Positions 7,912-16,622 of a stretch of 64,000 nucleotides of DNA are shown here, in pieces; within the stretch, counting starts at the first letter, position 1; each line of letters opens with the position of its first letter. Source of the stretch: Neolewinella aquimaris (GTDB lineage Bacteria; Bacteroidota; Bacteroidia; Chitinophagales; Saprospiraceae). Position numbers and translations under genes: made by a program. The notes below the pieces were generated by a model, which was not told the origin of the DNA, did not search any database, and saw only the letters and a list, made by a program, of their open reading frames with translations. The stretch covers positions 1 through 64,000 of the forward strand of contig NZ_JACIFF010000006.1 of assembly GCF_014197245.1 (NCBI RefSeq). The letters are read 5' to 3'.

Positions 7912-8739
7912 TTACCTGCTTCGCTGGTAGAGTGCCTCGCTAGCGATCTTTAGCGACCGATTCGCATGACTCCTCAGGAGGGTGTCGTTTAGCAAGGTCA
8001 TTGCTCCTGCGTCCCCGCCCGCCTTGCTTTCCGCACGAAAGAGGGGGAAGATGCGGTTGTGGCTGTATACGTTAAAGGAAACGGCCAGCAGTTGCCCGTC
8101 GCGCGTCTGGATGCCGGCGGCATTGCCCCAGCTGCGGTGGAGGACCTGGTACATGAGGCGCTGCATGGCGTGGTACTTCCACTCGTTGTCGACGGACTTG
8201 CCGTGTACGGACAGCCAAAAGTCAGCATAGGCTTCCGGCTTGAGGGCGGGTACGGGTAGGAGATCGGCACGCTCGGCCCGGGCCAGTTGCTCGTAGTAAG
8301 TAGATGGGAAGTCGTCAGTGATCTCCTCGTAGGACTTGTTCAAAAACAGCGCATCCCCTACGGCGGTGGTTACTTCAAACCGCCCCGCATTTTTCGGCAC
8401 CGATGCGGGTTCGACCGTGAGCCCCCCGCCGCGGTACTCCTCCGGAACGGCGTCCCAGAAGGCCTGAATGCGTTTTGGGCTGAGCGGTTTGACGCTGTAC
8501 ACGGCCAGATCGGGCACCAGCACGGGTTGGGTGAGTTGGGTACGACCGATCCAGTTGGTGGTGCGGGGCAGGGGCATGGCGGAGACGTAATTGTCGCCCT
8601 CCACCAGCAGGTCCCACTCCTTGGCGGTGGCATTGAGGTACCAGTCGTAGCCGTAGAGGCTGCCGTTCGTAGCGAAGTGTACGCAGCTGTTGTAGAGCTG
8701 CTTATCGATTTCGGCCTGGGGAATAAAGCGGATGTCCAT
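7912..8739 (-). CDS. Uncharacterised protein, possibly acyltransferase-like
   Basis: A 275-residue soluble protein without a signal peptide or membrane segment. I do not recognise a named family with certainty. The layout, with an N-terminal part rich in aromatic residues (NGSLYGYDWYLNATAKEWDL) and a C-terminal part with AGIQTRDGQLLAVSFNVYSHNRIFPLFR, recalls FemAB/GNAT-type transferases, in which a second domain repeats the first. This is weak inference from sequence texture. It lies 49 bp after the stop of the FKBP-like gene on the same strand and may be co-transcribed with it. Confidence 0.6.
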   Translation of the reverse strand: MDIRFIPQAEIDKQLYNSCVHFATNGSLYGYDWYLNATAKEWDLLVEGDNYVSAMPLPRTTNWIGRTQLTQPVLVPDLAVYSVKPLSPKRIQAFWDAVPEEYRGGGLTVEPASVPKNAGRFEVTTAVGDALFLNKSYEEITDDFPSTYYEQLARAERADLLPVPALKPEAYADFWLSVHGKSVDNEWKYHAMQRLMYQVLHRSWGNAAGIQTRDGQLLAVSFNVYSHNRIFPLFRAESKAGGDAGAMTLLNDTLLRSHANRSLKIASEALYQRSR

Positions 8740-8788
8740 GCGGTTCAGAACCGGATCCGGCGCAAAAAGGTCGCCCCAGGGTGGCTGC

Positions 8789-10282
8789 TTACTTCAATTT
8801 TGACAACTTTTCGGCCGTAAGGGAGGATTCCGGATTCTTCTGCAGTGCCACTTCGAAGTTCTTCATGGCGTGGTAGTCGTTGCCGGCGTTGCTGTAGGCA
8901 TCGGCCAGGCTGTCGTAGGTGTTGTAGGAATTCGGGTAGTTTTCGCAGTTGGTCTTCAGGACGAATACGGCCTCCTCCTCCATGCCCTCGTTCATTAGTT
9001 CGTAACCCAGTGCGTTCATCTGGAATTCCCGGAACGCGTAGCCTTCGGGATTGTCGCGCTTCAGTCCGGTGTACCATGCCTTGGTAGCTTCCAGCCCCTG
9101 TTCAGTGAGCATATCGCGCAGTTTATCGTGTCCGTACTTTACCGGTGGGCCGATCTTCTCGACCGTCAGCTTGAAGGTGGCCACGCCGCCGCCATTATTC
9201 CGGCGCTGCGCGTAGCTCTGAGCTGCCTCCGGAACGGTGACCTGCACGATGCCGCCCTCCCCGACCATCATGGCGGCCGTATTCCAGATTCGGTCGTAGG
9301 GATCGCTGCCTACGCAATCCTGCCAGTTTTCGCCCAGATCGGCGGTCTGGAAAAGGGTTTTACCGGAAGCATCCATGGCCTTTCCCGACCAGGTGATTTC
9401 CTGTCCGCGCATGGCCTTCGGTCCGGTACCTTCCTTAAGTACGGTGTAGGTGACGGCCTCGCTTGTCGGGGGCGTGGTCTCCGTCTTAAGTTCCCAGATT
9501 TCGGAGCGGGTCATTGTTCTCAATTCGTTGATTCGCTGGACCATCTTATTCAGGTCCTTTCCGGGATGCACTTTTGCGGCGGTGGCGTTAAATTCCTGGT
9601 TGTAGGCTTCCAGGTGGGCCCAGTCCTCGAAGGCATCGACGGTTACGAAGTTGGCGCCGAAGTCCGTTCCGCCGGGTAACATGCGCCGGACTACGAGCCA
9701 GTTTTGCATCCTGCCCTGCTTCAGGTGTTCCTGCATGATCGGCTTGGCCACTTCAGTTTCCATGGCCAAATAATCGCTCTCCATCGCCGGGGGCACGAGC
9801 ATGTAGTTGACGGAAATGATTTGGCTCCGGGTGCCGGCGCCATCGGCGGCCGGTGGGGCTAACGTGCCCTCCAGGGTGTAGGTTTCGACGCTTACTACGT
9901 CAGAAACTTCATCCACCCGCCCCCAGAATCGCTCGGGGGTGGTGTGGGGAAAGGTCTCTGCGATCACCTCGTTTTGCCCGCTGGGCGGAAGATTGAGGTC
10001 GGTCAGGTTGGAGAACACGTCCACGGACACGTATTCGAAGTCCGACTGTTCACCGGAGGGCGACTGGACCTGGTAAAGGGCGTGCCAGAGTTGTTTGCCG
10101 CTGTTGACGCGGGACTGGAAGAACGGAAGCATCATGGTCCGCTCCACCGCCATGAGGTTGCCCTCGGGGTTCTTCAGTTTGGTTACCTGATAGTAGGTCG
10201 TACCGGTGTTTGTCTCGTTCTGTGCGAGTGCCGGAGTACCGAACAGGAGGATGGCTAATAGGAATAGTATTGCGTTTTTCAT
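8789..10282 (-). CDS. Secreted protein with FKBP-like and TPR-like parts
   Basis: A 497-residue exported protein with a signal peptide (LFLLAILLFGTPALAQ). Residues of about 20-270 form an uncharacterised region. From about 275 there is an FKBP-type prolyl isomerase-like segment, with TYTVLKEGTGPKAMRGQEI and later GEGGIVQVTVPEAAQSY. The C-terminal 90 residues look like TPR helices (NTYDSLADAYSNAGNDYHA). An FKBP fold would support folding in the periplasm, but key active-site residues cannot be confirmed by eye. It is the first gene of a possible pair with the gene at 7912. Confidence 0.65.
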   Translation of the reverse strand: MKNAILFLLAILLFGTPALAQNETNTGTTYYQVTKLKNPEGNLMAVERTMMLPFFQSRVNSGKQLWHALYQVQSPSGEQSDFEYVSVDVFSNLTDLNLPPSGQNEVIAETFPHTTPERFWGRVDEVSDVVSVETYTLEGTLAPPAADGAGTRSQIISVNYMLVPPAMESDYLAMETEVAKPIMQEHLKQGRMQNWLVVRRMLPGGTDFGANFVTVDAFEDWAHLEAYNQEFNATAAKVHPGKDLNKMVQRINELRTMTRSEIWELKTETTPPTSEAVTYTVLKEGTGPKAMRGQEITWSGKAMDASGKTLFQTADLGENWQDCVGSDPYDRIWNTAAMMVGEGGIVQVTVPEAAQSYAQRRNNGGGVATFKLTVEKIGPPVKYGHDKLRDMLTEQGLEATKAWYTGLKRDNPEGYAFREFQMNALGYELMNEGMEEEAVFVLKTNCENYPNSYNTYDSLADAYSNAGNDYHAMKNFEVALQKNPESSLTAEKLSKLK

Positions 10283-10410
10283 CGCGTGAATCGATTTAAG
10301 AGTGTGTGTGAATGGGGGGAATAGCCCTATAATATACGAGTTGTTACACGTACATACACATCTCGAAAATCTCCATGTGGCCTTAACCGGTGAAGACCGC
10401 CCTCATATCA

Positions 10411-11577
10411 CTATAGTGCCGCGTACACCCGCCGCACGAATTCCCCGATCTCATTAGGTTCCAGCCAACGGGTCACGATGACCAGGTCTCGCTCCTCATC
10501 GATGACAATGAAGTTGCCCCCGAAGCCGGCGGCGTAGTACACGTGGTCGGGCACCCCTTCCCAGCTGCGGTCGCCGGCGTTGAGCCACCACATGTAGCCG
10601 TAGCTGGCGTTGGCGGGGGTGGGGGTGCGGATCATATCGACCCAGCTTTCGGAGATCAACTGGCGATCGTTCCATTTGCCGCGACGGGCGAACAGCAGTC
10701 CGAGGCGGGCGTGATCCTCGGTGTTGATGAACAGCCCTCCGCCGTGGTGGCCGCCGCCGCTGACCGACTGCATGTGCAGTCCGTCCAGGTCTACCCAACT
10801 GTCGTCGTAACCGTGCCAGCGCCAGGTGGTGGTGGCTCCGATGGGATCCATGATGCGTTCTTTCAGCACTTGGGGGAGTGGGCGTCGCCATACCTGGAGC
10901 AGGGAATAAGCGAGCACGTTCACGCGCACGTCGTTGTACTTGAAAAAACTGCCGGGGGTGTGCAGTTCGCGGTTCTTCCAGCCGTCGTAGGTGCCAGCGG
11001 GGTCGGGGCGGTCGGTCCAGTCATCGAGGCCGAAGAGGGTACCCGACCAGTCGGACGTTTGGTGCAGCAGGTGTTCCCAGGTGATGCCGCCGTTGTGGTC
11101 GCCGGAGAAGGTGCCGTCCCAAACGTAGCGGGCCACCGTATCCGTTACCGCTCCGATGAGCCCGTCGTCGAGGGCCAGTCCGGCGGTGGTCGACAGGTAA
11201 CTCTTCGTCACGCTGAAGGTCATGTCCACCCGCTTCGTATCGCCCCAGCTGGCCACCACGTAGCCGTCCTTCAGGATCATTCCTGCGGGTGCGCCGCGTT
11301 CCTTCGTGGGTCCGCGCAGGGTGTGACCGGGTTCGCGGCTGAAGGACTCCAGGATGGCCAGCCGCAGGTCGCGGGCGCCGGAGTACTCGTGGTCAAGCGC
11401 AAATTGTACGGCGGAATCCAGGGCAGGCGCGTCGAATCCGGCTTCCGTGGCGGGGCGTTCCGTCCATTCCGTCGCATTTGGGAAGTACTGGGCGGGTACG
11501 GTGGTCACGGGTGCAGGGTCCTGTGACCAACCGTTAGTGCAGAGTAAAATCAGTAAAGCGAGCAACGTTGGTTTCAT
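10411..11577 (-). CDS. Secreted serine hydrolase, beta-lactamase class C family
   Basis: A 388-residue protein with a signal peptide (LLALLILLCTNGWSQ). It carries the catalytic SxxK motif Ser-Val-Thr-Lys at 122-125, a YND-like second motif (FFKYNDVRVNV) and a glycine-rich third motif region (SGGGHHGGG). Members include DD-peptidases, esterases and beta-lactamases; the substrate is not predictable here. It is transcribed leftward away from the DnaA-box region and nrdB. Its signal peptide and lone position suggest a stand-alone periplasmic hydrolase. Confidence 0.85.
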   Translation of the reverse strand: MKPTLLALLILLCTNGWSQDPAPVTTVPAQYFPNATEWTERPATEAGFDAPALDSAVQFALDHEYSGARDLRLAILESFSREPGHTLRGPTKERGAPAGMILKDGYVVASWGDTKRVDMTFSVTKSYLSTTAGLALDDGLIGAVTDTVARYVWDGTFSGDHNGGITWEHLLHQTSDWSGTLFGLDDWTDRPDPAGTYDGWKNRELHTPGSFFKYNDVRVNVLAYSLLQVWRRPLPQVLKERIMDPIGATTTWRWHGYDDSWVDLDGLHMQSVSGGGHHGGGLFINTEDHARLGLLFARRGKWNDRQLISESWVDMIRTPTPANASYGYMWWLNAGDRSWEGVPDHVYYAAGFGGNFIVIDEERDLVIVTRWLEPNEIGEFVRRVYAAL

Positions 11578-11601
11578 GCCGGGAAGATAGCAGTTTGCCC
11601 C

Positions 11602-11724
11602 TCCAAGGGTGAGGCTTTCTAAGCCGACGCTGTACCGCCGAGGTTGAGGCTTTCTAAGCCGACCCTGTACTGCTCTCCGTACTTCCCGCTTTTCAGGGTC
11701 GCCTTAGAAAGGCTCATCCTTGGA
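11602..11724. repeat. Hairpin element with 31-bp inverted arms
   Basis: The left arm at 11602-11632 (TCCAAGGGTGAGGCTTTC...) pairs with the right arm at 11694-11724. The arms match at nearly every position, and where they differ the change is compensated: GGCTTTCTAAGCC in one against GCCTTTCTAAGGC in the other. A second direct copy of GAGGCTTTCTAAGCCGAC lies between them at about 11645. The preserved pairing suggests that RNA or cruciform structure matters. It lies just upstream of the serine hydrolase gene. Confidence 0.75.
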
Positions 11725-11854
11725 ACCTCCGAGCCGATCCGACACTGCTCGCCCGCCAGGGTTACCCAGTACGGGCACGTTCTTTCATCTCTACCTTTGA
11801 CGGACAGGCATTTATGTCACTCGCATGCACCAGAATAAATGCCAATAATTGTAG

Positions 11855-12040
11855 GTTTTCCACCATTGCATTGCACCTGCGGCCCCGCCCTGCCTTGTTT
11901 TCCACGGAATTTTGTGGACAACGGTTGGAGTTTTCCACATACGTGCATAGGTTTTCCACATTGTGGATAAAATGGCAAAAGATGTTAATTTATTGATTAT
12001 CAGCATTTTAACAAATGTTTTCCACACAGTGTGGATAAAT
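11855..12040. other. DnaA-box cluster with AT-rich core: candidate oriC or DnaA-regulated promoter
   Basis: Eight sites match or nearly match the DnaA box TTATCCACA. Two are perfect on the minus strand (11962-11970 and 12030-12038), and one is a single mismatch (11913-11921). TTTTCCACA copies lie at 11931, 11952 and 12018, and weaker ones at 11856 and 11898. The 11952/11962 and 12018/12030 boxes form head-to-head pairs. Between these pairs is an AT-rich stretch (GTTAATTTATTGATTATC). The genes on either side diverge from it. Such clusters mark replication origins. DnaA boxes also regulate nrdAB in E. coli, and nrdB starts 280 bp downstream. Confidence 0.65.
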
Positions 12041-12115
12041 AGGGTTTAAAACCAACCAACACCGCCCCTATCTTGGCACTTATACGGGGGAAAACAACAA
12101 ATTGGTTGTAACACC

Positions 12116-12182
12116 CGGAGCTCCGGCTTGCTGATACCACTTAGGCTAAGGCGGCGCCCTTCAAAGCGGGTGCCGCCCTAGT
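12116..12182 (+). promoter_or_regulatory. Structured leader upstream of nrdB
   Basis: Two strong structures lie in the 280 bp before nrdB: the palindrome CCGGAGCTCCGG (about 12116-12127) and a hairpin with a ten-base-pair stem, GGCGGCGCCC against GGGTGCCGCC, at 12151-12178. No T-run follows, so it is not a simple terminator. No NrdR-box pair was seen. The structures may attenuate or stabilise the nrd mRNA; I cannot match them to a known riboswitch. Confidence 0.4.
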
Positions 12183-12320
12183 TAACTGACCACAAAAACG
12201 TACGGTTGTCACCGCTTTTCCCCATCCTCCACACCGGAAAGGGGACACGCCGCCGTCGCGCATTAAATAACCTAACCGCAGTGTCCCGATAGCATCGGAG
12301 CTGCCTCACTCAAATTTGCC

Positions 12321-13298
12321 ATGACCGCCAATCTCGAACCCATCCTGGTTGAAAATCCCAACCGCTTCGTCCTTTTCCCGATCCAGCACGACGACATCTG
12401 GCGCTACTACAAGGACAACGAAGCCTGCTTTTGGACGGCCGAGGAGATCGACCTCAGCGCCGACCTCAACGACTGGAACAACAAGCTCACCGACAACGAG
12501 CGCTACTTCATTAAGCACGTCCTGGCCTTTTTTGCCGCCTCCGACGGCATCGTGAACGAGAACCTGGCCGAGAACTTCGTGGCCGAAGTACAGTACACGG
12601 AAGCAAAGTTCTTCTACGGCTTCCAGATCATGATGGAGAACATCCACTCCGAAACCTACAGCCTGCTGATCGACACCTACATCAGCGACGGGGCCGAGAA
12701 AGACCACCTATTCAACGCGATCGAAACCATGCCCTGCGTGCAGAAGAAGGCCGAGTGGGCCCTGCGCTGGATCGACAACGGCAGCTTCGCCGAACGCATC
12801 GTCGCCTTCGCCGCCGTGGAGGGTATTTTCTTCAGCGGCTCGTTCTGTTCCATCTTCTGGCTCAAGAAGCGCGGCCTGATGCCCGGACTGACCTTCAGCA
12901 ACGAACTAATTAGCCGCGACGAGGGCATGCATTGCGACTTCGCCTGTCTGCTTTACAACGACCACATTGTCAACAAGCTGGACGAAGGCGTGGTCACCGG
13001 CATTATCAAGGACGCGGTGGCGATCGAGAAGGAATTCGTCAGCGACTCACTGCCCGTCAACCTCATCGGCATGAACTCCGACATGATGTGCCAGTACATC
13101 GAGTACGTCGCCGACCGCCTGCTCGTCGAGCTTGGCCAGGAAAAGGTCTGGAACGCCGAAAACCCCTTCCCCTGGATGGACATGATCAACCTGCAGGGCA
13201 AAACCAACTTCTTCGAGAAGCGGGTAGGGGAGTACCAGAAGGCTGGCGTGACTTCGGAGCGGGATAAGCAGGTGTTTTCGCTGGATGAGGACTTTTAG
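12321..13298 (+). CDS. nrdB: Ribonucleotide reductase class Ia, beta subunit
   Basis: NrdB holds the di-iron tyrosyl radical cofactor that activates NrdA for making deoxyribonucleotides. The 325-residue protein is of the eukaryote-like R2 type: [20 protein letters not shown] is nearly the eukaryotic signature. Expected iron ligands are Asp75, Glu106, His109, Glu167, Glu201 and His204, with the radical Tyr at 113. All are present. The gene is followed by an inserted repeat and four-helix-bundle element and then nrdA on the same strand, the reverse of the nrdA-nrdB order in E. coli. A DnaA-box cluster lies upstream. Confidence 0.96.
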   Translation: MTANLEPILVENPNRFVLFPIQHDDIWRYYKDNEACFWTAEEIDLSADLNDWNNKLTDNERYFIKHVLAFFAASDGIVNENLAENFVAEVQYTEAKFFYGFQIMMENIHSETYSLLIDTYISDGAEKDHLFNAIETMPCVQKKAEWALRWIDNGSFAERIVAFAAVEGIFFSGSFCSIFWLKKRGLMPGLTFSNELISRDEGMHCDFACLLYNDHIVNKLDEGVVTGIIKDAVAIEKEFVSDSLPVNLIGMNSDMMCQYIEYVADRLLVELGQEKVWNAENPFPWMDMINLQGKTNFFEKRVGEYQKAGVTSERDKQVFSLDEDF

Positions 13299-13483
13299 GA
13301 TGTGCGATATGCGATTCCTGATATACGATGTATGAGGTGGCTGCCGCAGGAACTGAAGTGCGATATGCGATTCCGGATATGCGATATATGAGGTGGCTGC
13401 CGCAGGAACTGAGATGCGATACGCGAATTTTGATACTTGATATGCGAGGTGGCTGCCGCACGAGGAAGCTCGCTTCGCTCGTC
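13299..13483 (+). repeat. Three tandem repeats; the last is the left arm of an inverted repeat
   Basis: Three imperfect units of about 57-65 bp follow the nrdB stop. Each has a TGCGATATGCGATTC-like AT-rich part and then GAGGTGGCTGCCGCA. The last unit (13442-13483) continues into GCTCGCTTCGCTCGTC and is the inverted complement, with about three quarters identity, of 13932-13975 on the far side of the four-helix-bundle gene. So that gene sits between long inverted arms. Confidence 0.75.
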
Positions 13484-13507
13484 AAAGGGTTAAATAAGTT
13501 TTGAGGT

Positions 13508-13888
13508 ATGGCTTTGCCTAATTCTAAGTCTGAACAACTTGAGCAACGGCTCATAGACTTTGCGGTCCGTATCGTACATCTTTCCGGTGATCTGCCGAGC
13601 AACTTTGCCGGCGCGCATTTTGGCAAGCAGATGTTGCGCTCGGGTAGCGCTCCGGCATTACTGTACGGAGAAGCACGGGGGGCAGAATCGGACAGAGATT
13701 TTCGCCATAAGTGTAGTATCGCGCTAAAAGAACTTCGGGAAACGTACATCAACCTTAAAATCATTAGACAATCGGGTCTCTACCCAGCCGAACGTCTGGC
13801 AAACGTGCTAGACGAAAATAATCAACTCATTAGCATTTTCGTCCGCACCGTAAGGACCATGGAAGCTAAAATCAAAAAACCAACCTGA
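13508..13888 (+). CDS. Four-helix-bundle protein (23S rRNA intervening-sequence protein family)
   Basis: A 126-residue, all-helical protein of the S23/IVP family, related in fold to Avd of diversity-generating retroelements. Seen here: the N-terminal helix with LEQRLIDFAVRIVHLSGDLP, then KQMLRSGSAPALLYGEARGAES and the C-terminal ALKELRETYINLKIIRQSGL, all typical of the family. Members are encoded inside 23S rRNA intervening sequences or at scattered genomic sites; their biochemical function is unproven. This copy stands between nrdB and nrdA and is framed by inverted repeats, so it looks like an inserted element and not a part of nucleotide metabolism. Confidence 0.9.
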   Translation: MALPNSKSEQLEQRLIDFAVRIVHLSGDLPSNFAGAHFGKQMLRSGSAPALLYGEARGAESDRDFRHKCSIALKELRETYINLKIIRQSGLYPAERLANVLDENNQLISIFVRTVRTMEAKIKKPT

Positions 13889-13931
13889 TCACGTAGCGCG
13901 TAACAGCGGTTCCGGCCATCGACTGTGCAGG

Positions 13932-13975
13932 CTCACGAACGAAGTGAGCTGAGCCGTGCGGTAGCTACCTCACAT
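13932..13975 (-). repeat. Right inverted arm of the four-helix-bundle element
   Basis: Read on the minus strand it is ATGTGAGGTAGCTACCGCAC and then GCTCACTTCGTTCGTGAG, matching the left arm at 13442-13483. It also holds an internal hairpin, GCTCAC against GTGAGC. Together the arms could pair around the whole gene in an nrdB-nrdA transcript. Confidence 0.7.
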
Positions 13976-14015
13976 TTCGAGCTTCGTTTATCGTAAATCA
14001 TATATCTACTCCCTC

Positions 14016-16517
14016 ATGCAAGTAATAAAAAGATCCGGCGGCCGCGAGGACGTCTCCTTCGACAAAATCACCGCCCGCATCAAGAAATTGTGCTACGGCC
14101 TCGATGAAACCTTCGTCGACCACATCGACGTCAGCAAGAAGGTCATTCAGGGCCTTTACGACGGCGTCACCACCGTAGAGCTTGACAACCTGGCCGCGGA
14201 GACCGCCGCCTCGATGTCGACCGTCCACCCCGATTACGCCCAATTGGCGGCGCGCATCGCCATCTCGAACCTGCATAAAGAGACCGACAAGTCGTTCAGC
14301 GCGACCATGGAAGGGCTCTACAACTACGTGGACCCGAAGACTGGCGAACCGGCCGGTCTGATCGGCGAAGACACGATGACCGTCATCAACAAGCACAAGC
14401 GCAAGTTGGATGCCGCCATCATCTACGATCGCGATTTCGAATTCGACTACTTCGGATACAAGACCCTGGAACGCAGCTACCTCATGCGCCGCGACGGTGC
14501 CGTGGTGGAACGCCCCCAGCACATGCTCATGCGCGTGGCCGTCGGCATTCACCAGGACGACATCGACGCCGCCATCGAGACCTACCAGCTGATGAGCGAG
14601 AAGTGGTTCATCCACGCCACGCCAACGCTGTTCAACTCGGGTACGCCCAAGCCGCAGATGAGCTCTTGCTTCCTGCTGAGCATGACCGACGACTCGATCG
14701 AAGGCATTTTCGAAACCCTCCGTCGCTGCGCCCGCATCAGCCAGAGCGCTGGCGGAATTGGCCTGAGCATTCACAACATCCGCGCAACAGGCAGCTACAT
14801 CAAGGGCACCGGTGGCACCTCCAACGGCATCGTGCCGATGCTGAAGGTATTCAACGACACGGCCCGCTACGTAGACCAGGGCGGTGGCAAGCGCAAGGGC
14901 GCCTTCGCCGTTTACTTGGAACCCTGGCACGCCGACATCTTCGAGTTCCTGGACCTGAAGAAGAACCACGGCAAGGAAGAAATGCGCGCCCGCGACCTGT
15001 TCTACGCCCTGTGGATGAACGACCTGTTCATGCAACGTGTGAAGGACGGCGCCGACTGGAGCCTGTTCGATCCGGGAGAATGCGGCGGACTCTTCGACCT
15101 CCACTCCGGAGAATTCGAGGCGCTCTACCACCAGTACGAGGCCGAAGGCCGGGCGGTAAGGACGGTGAAGGCCCAGGACCTCTGGTTCGCCATTCTCGAC
15201 AGTCAGATCGAAACCGGTACGCCGTACATCCTATATAAGGATGCCGCCAACAAGAAGAGCAACCAGCAAAACCTCGGTACCATACGCAGCTCCAACCTCT
15301 GTACCGAGATTATGGAGTACACCAGTGCCGACGAAGTAGCCGTGTGTAACCTTGCCAGTCTGGCCCTACCCAAGTACGTGAAGGAGGACGTGCGCGAGTA
15401 CGACTTCCAGAAACTTTACGAGATTACCCGCGTGGTCACCCGCAACCTGAACAAGGTCATCGATCGCAACTACTACCCGATCGAGCAGGCTCGCAACTCC
15501 AATATGCGCCACCGCCCCATCGGCCTCGGCGTGCAGGGACTAGCCGATGCCTTCATCATGCTCCGCATGCCCTTCGATAGCGAGGAGGCACGGCAACTGA
15601 ACAAGGACATCTTCGAGGCGATCTATTTCGCCGCCTGTACCGAGTCCGTTGCCCTGGCGAAGCGCGACGGTGCTTACGAAAGCTACGAGGGTTCACCCGC
15701 CAGTAAGGGGCAGCTCCAGTTTGACCTGTGGGGCGTGACCCCCTCCGATCGCTGGGACTGGGAAGGCCTCAAAGCCGACCTCGCCAAGTACGGTATGCGC
15801 AATAGCCTGCTCGTAGCCCCGATGCCCACCGCTTCGACCAGCCAGATCCTCGGCAACAACGAGTGTTTCGAGCCCTATAGCTCTAACATGTACACCCGGC
15901 GTACGCTCTCCGGCGAGTTCGTGGTCATCAACCAGCACCTGCTCAAGGACCTCATCGGTCTTGGCCTCTGGAACAACCAGATGCGCAATCGCCTGATGCA
16001 GAGCAACGGCTCCATCCAGGAATTCGACGACGTGCCGCAGCACCTGCGCGACCTGTACAAGACGGTCTGGGAGATCAGCCAGAAGATTGTCATCGACATG
16101 GCGGCCGACCGCGGCGCGTTCGTGTGCCAGAGCCAGTCGATGAATCTCTTCGTCGAGAACGTCAACTTCGGTAAGCTCTCCAGCATGCACTTCTACGCCT
16201 GGCAGAAGGGCCTCAAGACGGGCATGTACTACCTCCGTACCAAAGCCGCCCGCGACGCCATCAAGTTCACGGTCGACAAGGACCAGCTCATCAAGCAGAG
16301 CGACGACGGCGACGGACAGGTGAAACAGGGCAGCCGCAGCGTAGCGTCGGCTTCAACCGACAAGCTGGCCGTGGTACCCGAGATCAAAGACAGCCGGACG
16401 GCTAAAGCCGTCGCTACGAGTGCCGGTGGCTTCGAAGACCTCAGTGCCGCCCAGACCGCAGAAGTGGGCAAGGCGTGTAGTTTGGACGATCCGGACTGTA
16501 TTGCCTGCTCGGCGTAA
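14016..16517 (+). CDS. nrdA: Ribonucleotide reductase class Ia, alpha subunit
   Basis: The catalytic subunit reduces ribonucleoside diphosphates to deoxy forms. The 833-residue protein begins with an ATP-cone (residues 1-90, [18 protein letters not shown]), the activity-control domain. The core has [17 protein letters not shown] (first redox Cys), the active-site [10 protein letters not shown] with catalytic Cys and Glu, [11 protein letters not shown] (second redox Cys) and [18 protein letters not shown]. The C-terminal tail keeps the swinging CIAC cysteine pair. Odd feature: residues of about 775-802 are encoded by an 83-bp palindromic repeat element found elsewhere between genes, placed in the flexible linker before that tail. 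Confidence 0.97.
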   Translation: MQVIKRSGGREDVSFDKITARIKKLCYGLDETFVDHIDVSKKVIQGLYDGVTTVELDNLAAETAASMSTVHPDYAQLAARIAISNLHKETDKSFSATMEGLYNYVDPKTGEPAGLIGEDTMTVINKHKRKLDAAIIYDRDFEFDYFGYKTLERSYLMRRDGAVVERPQHMLMRVAVGIHQDDIDAAIETYQLMSEKWFIHATPTLFNSGTPKPQMSSCFLLSMTDDSIEGIFETLRRCARISQSAGGIGLSIHNIRATGSYIKGTGGTSNGIVPMLKVFNDTARYVDQGGGKRKGAFAVYLEPWHADIFEFLDLKKNHGKEEMRARDLFYALWMNDLFMQRVKDGADWSLFDPGECGGLFDLHSGEFEALYHQYEAEGRAVRTVKAQDLWFAILDSQIETGTPYILYKDAANKKSNQQNLGTIRSSNLCTEIMEYTSADEVAVCNLASLALPKYVKEDVREYDFQKLYEITRVVTRNLNKVIDRNYYPIEQARNSNMRHRPIGLGVQGLADAFIMLRMPFDSEEARQLNKDIFEAIYFAACTESVALAKRDGAYESYEGSPASKGQLQFDLWGVTPSDRWDWEGLKADLAKYGMRNSLLVAPMPTASTSQILGNNECFEPYSSNMYTRRTLSGEFVVINQHLLKDLIGLGLWNNQMRNRLMQSNGSIQEFDDVPQHLRDLYKTVWEISQKIVIDMAADRGAFVCQSQSMNLFVENVNFGKLSSMHFYAWQKGLKTGMYYLRTKAARDAIKFTVDKDQLIKQSDDGDGQVKQGSRSVASASTDKLAVVPEIKDSRTAKAVATSAGGFEDLSAAQTAEVGKACSLDDPDCIACSA
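16338..16420 (+). repeat. 83-bp palindromic element in frame inside nrdA
   Basis: The element starts CGTAGCGTCGGCTTCAACCG and ends GACGGCTAAAGCCGTCGCTA. Two closely similar intergenic copies lie at 32784-32866 and 32878-32961, with the same outer palindrome and the same inner CTGGC(T/C)GTGGT. In nrdA it adds roughly 28 residues including [18 protein letters not shown] and keeps the frame. The two redox cysteines follow it. Confidence 0.8.
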
Positions 16518-16566
16518 GTAGTTGCCGGACGGGGCTTACATAGCTTGCCTCTTCCGCCAACTTGGC

Positions 16567-16605
16567 AAAAAAAAACCCGCGATGCAGCTGCATCGCGGGT
16601 TTTTT
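16567..16605. terminator. Bidirectional intrinsic terminator between nrdA and susD
   Basis: A perfect 12-bp stem (CCCGCGATGCAG against CTGCATCGCGGG, 16576-16599) is flanked by an A-run on the left and six T on the right. It can end both the rightward nrd transcript and the leftward SusC/SusD transcript. Confidence 0.93.
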
Positions 16606-16622
16606 CATTTACGCTTTCCGGC

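Noticed and set aside
10543-11526. A 327-residue ORF opposite the serine hydrolase
   Set aside because: The minus-strand gene has signal peptide and catalytic motifs; the plus-strand frame has none.
12061-12320. NrdR boxes upstream of nrdB
   Set aside because: No pair of ACAC-AT-rich-GTGT sites with the expected spacing was found by eye.
13998-15131. A 377-residue ORF antisense to nrdA
   Set aside because: It lies fully opposite a conserved enzyme and its sequence is the mirror of biased codon use, with no domain.
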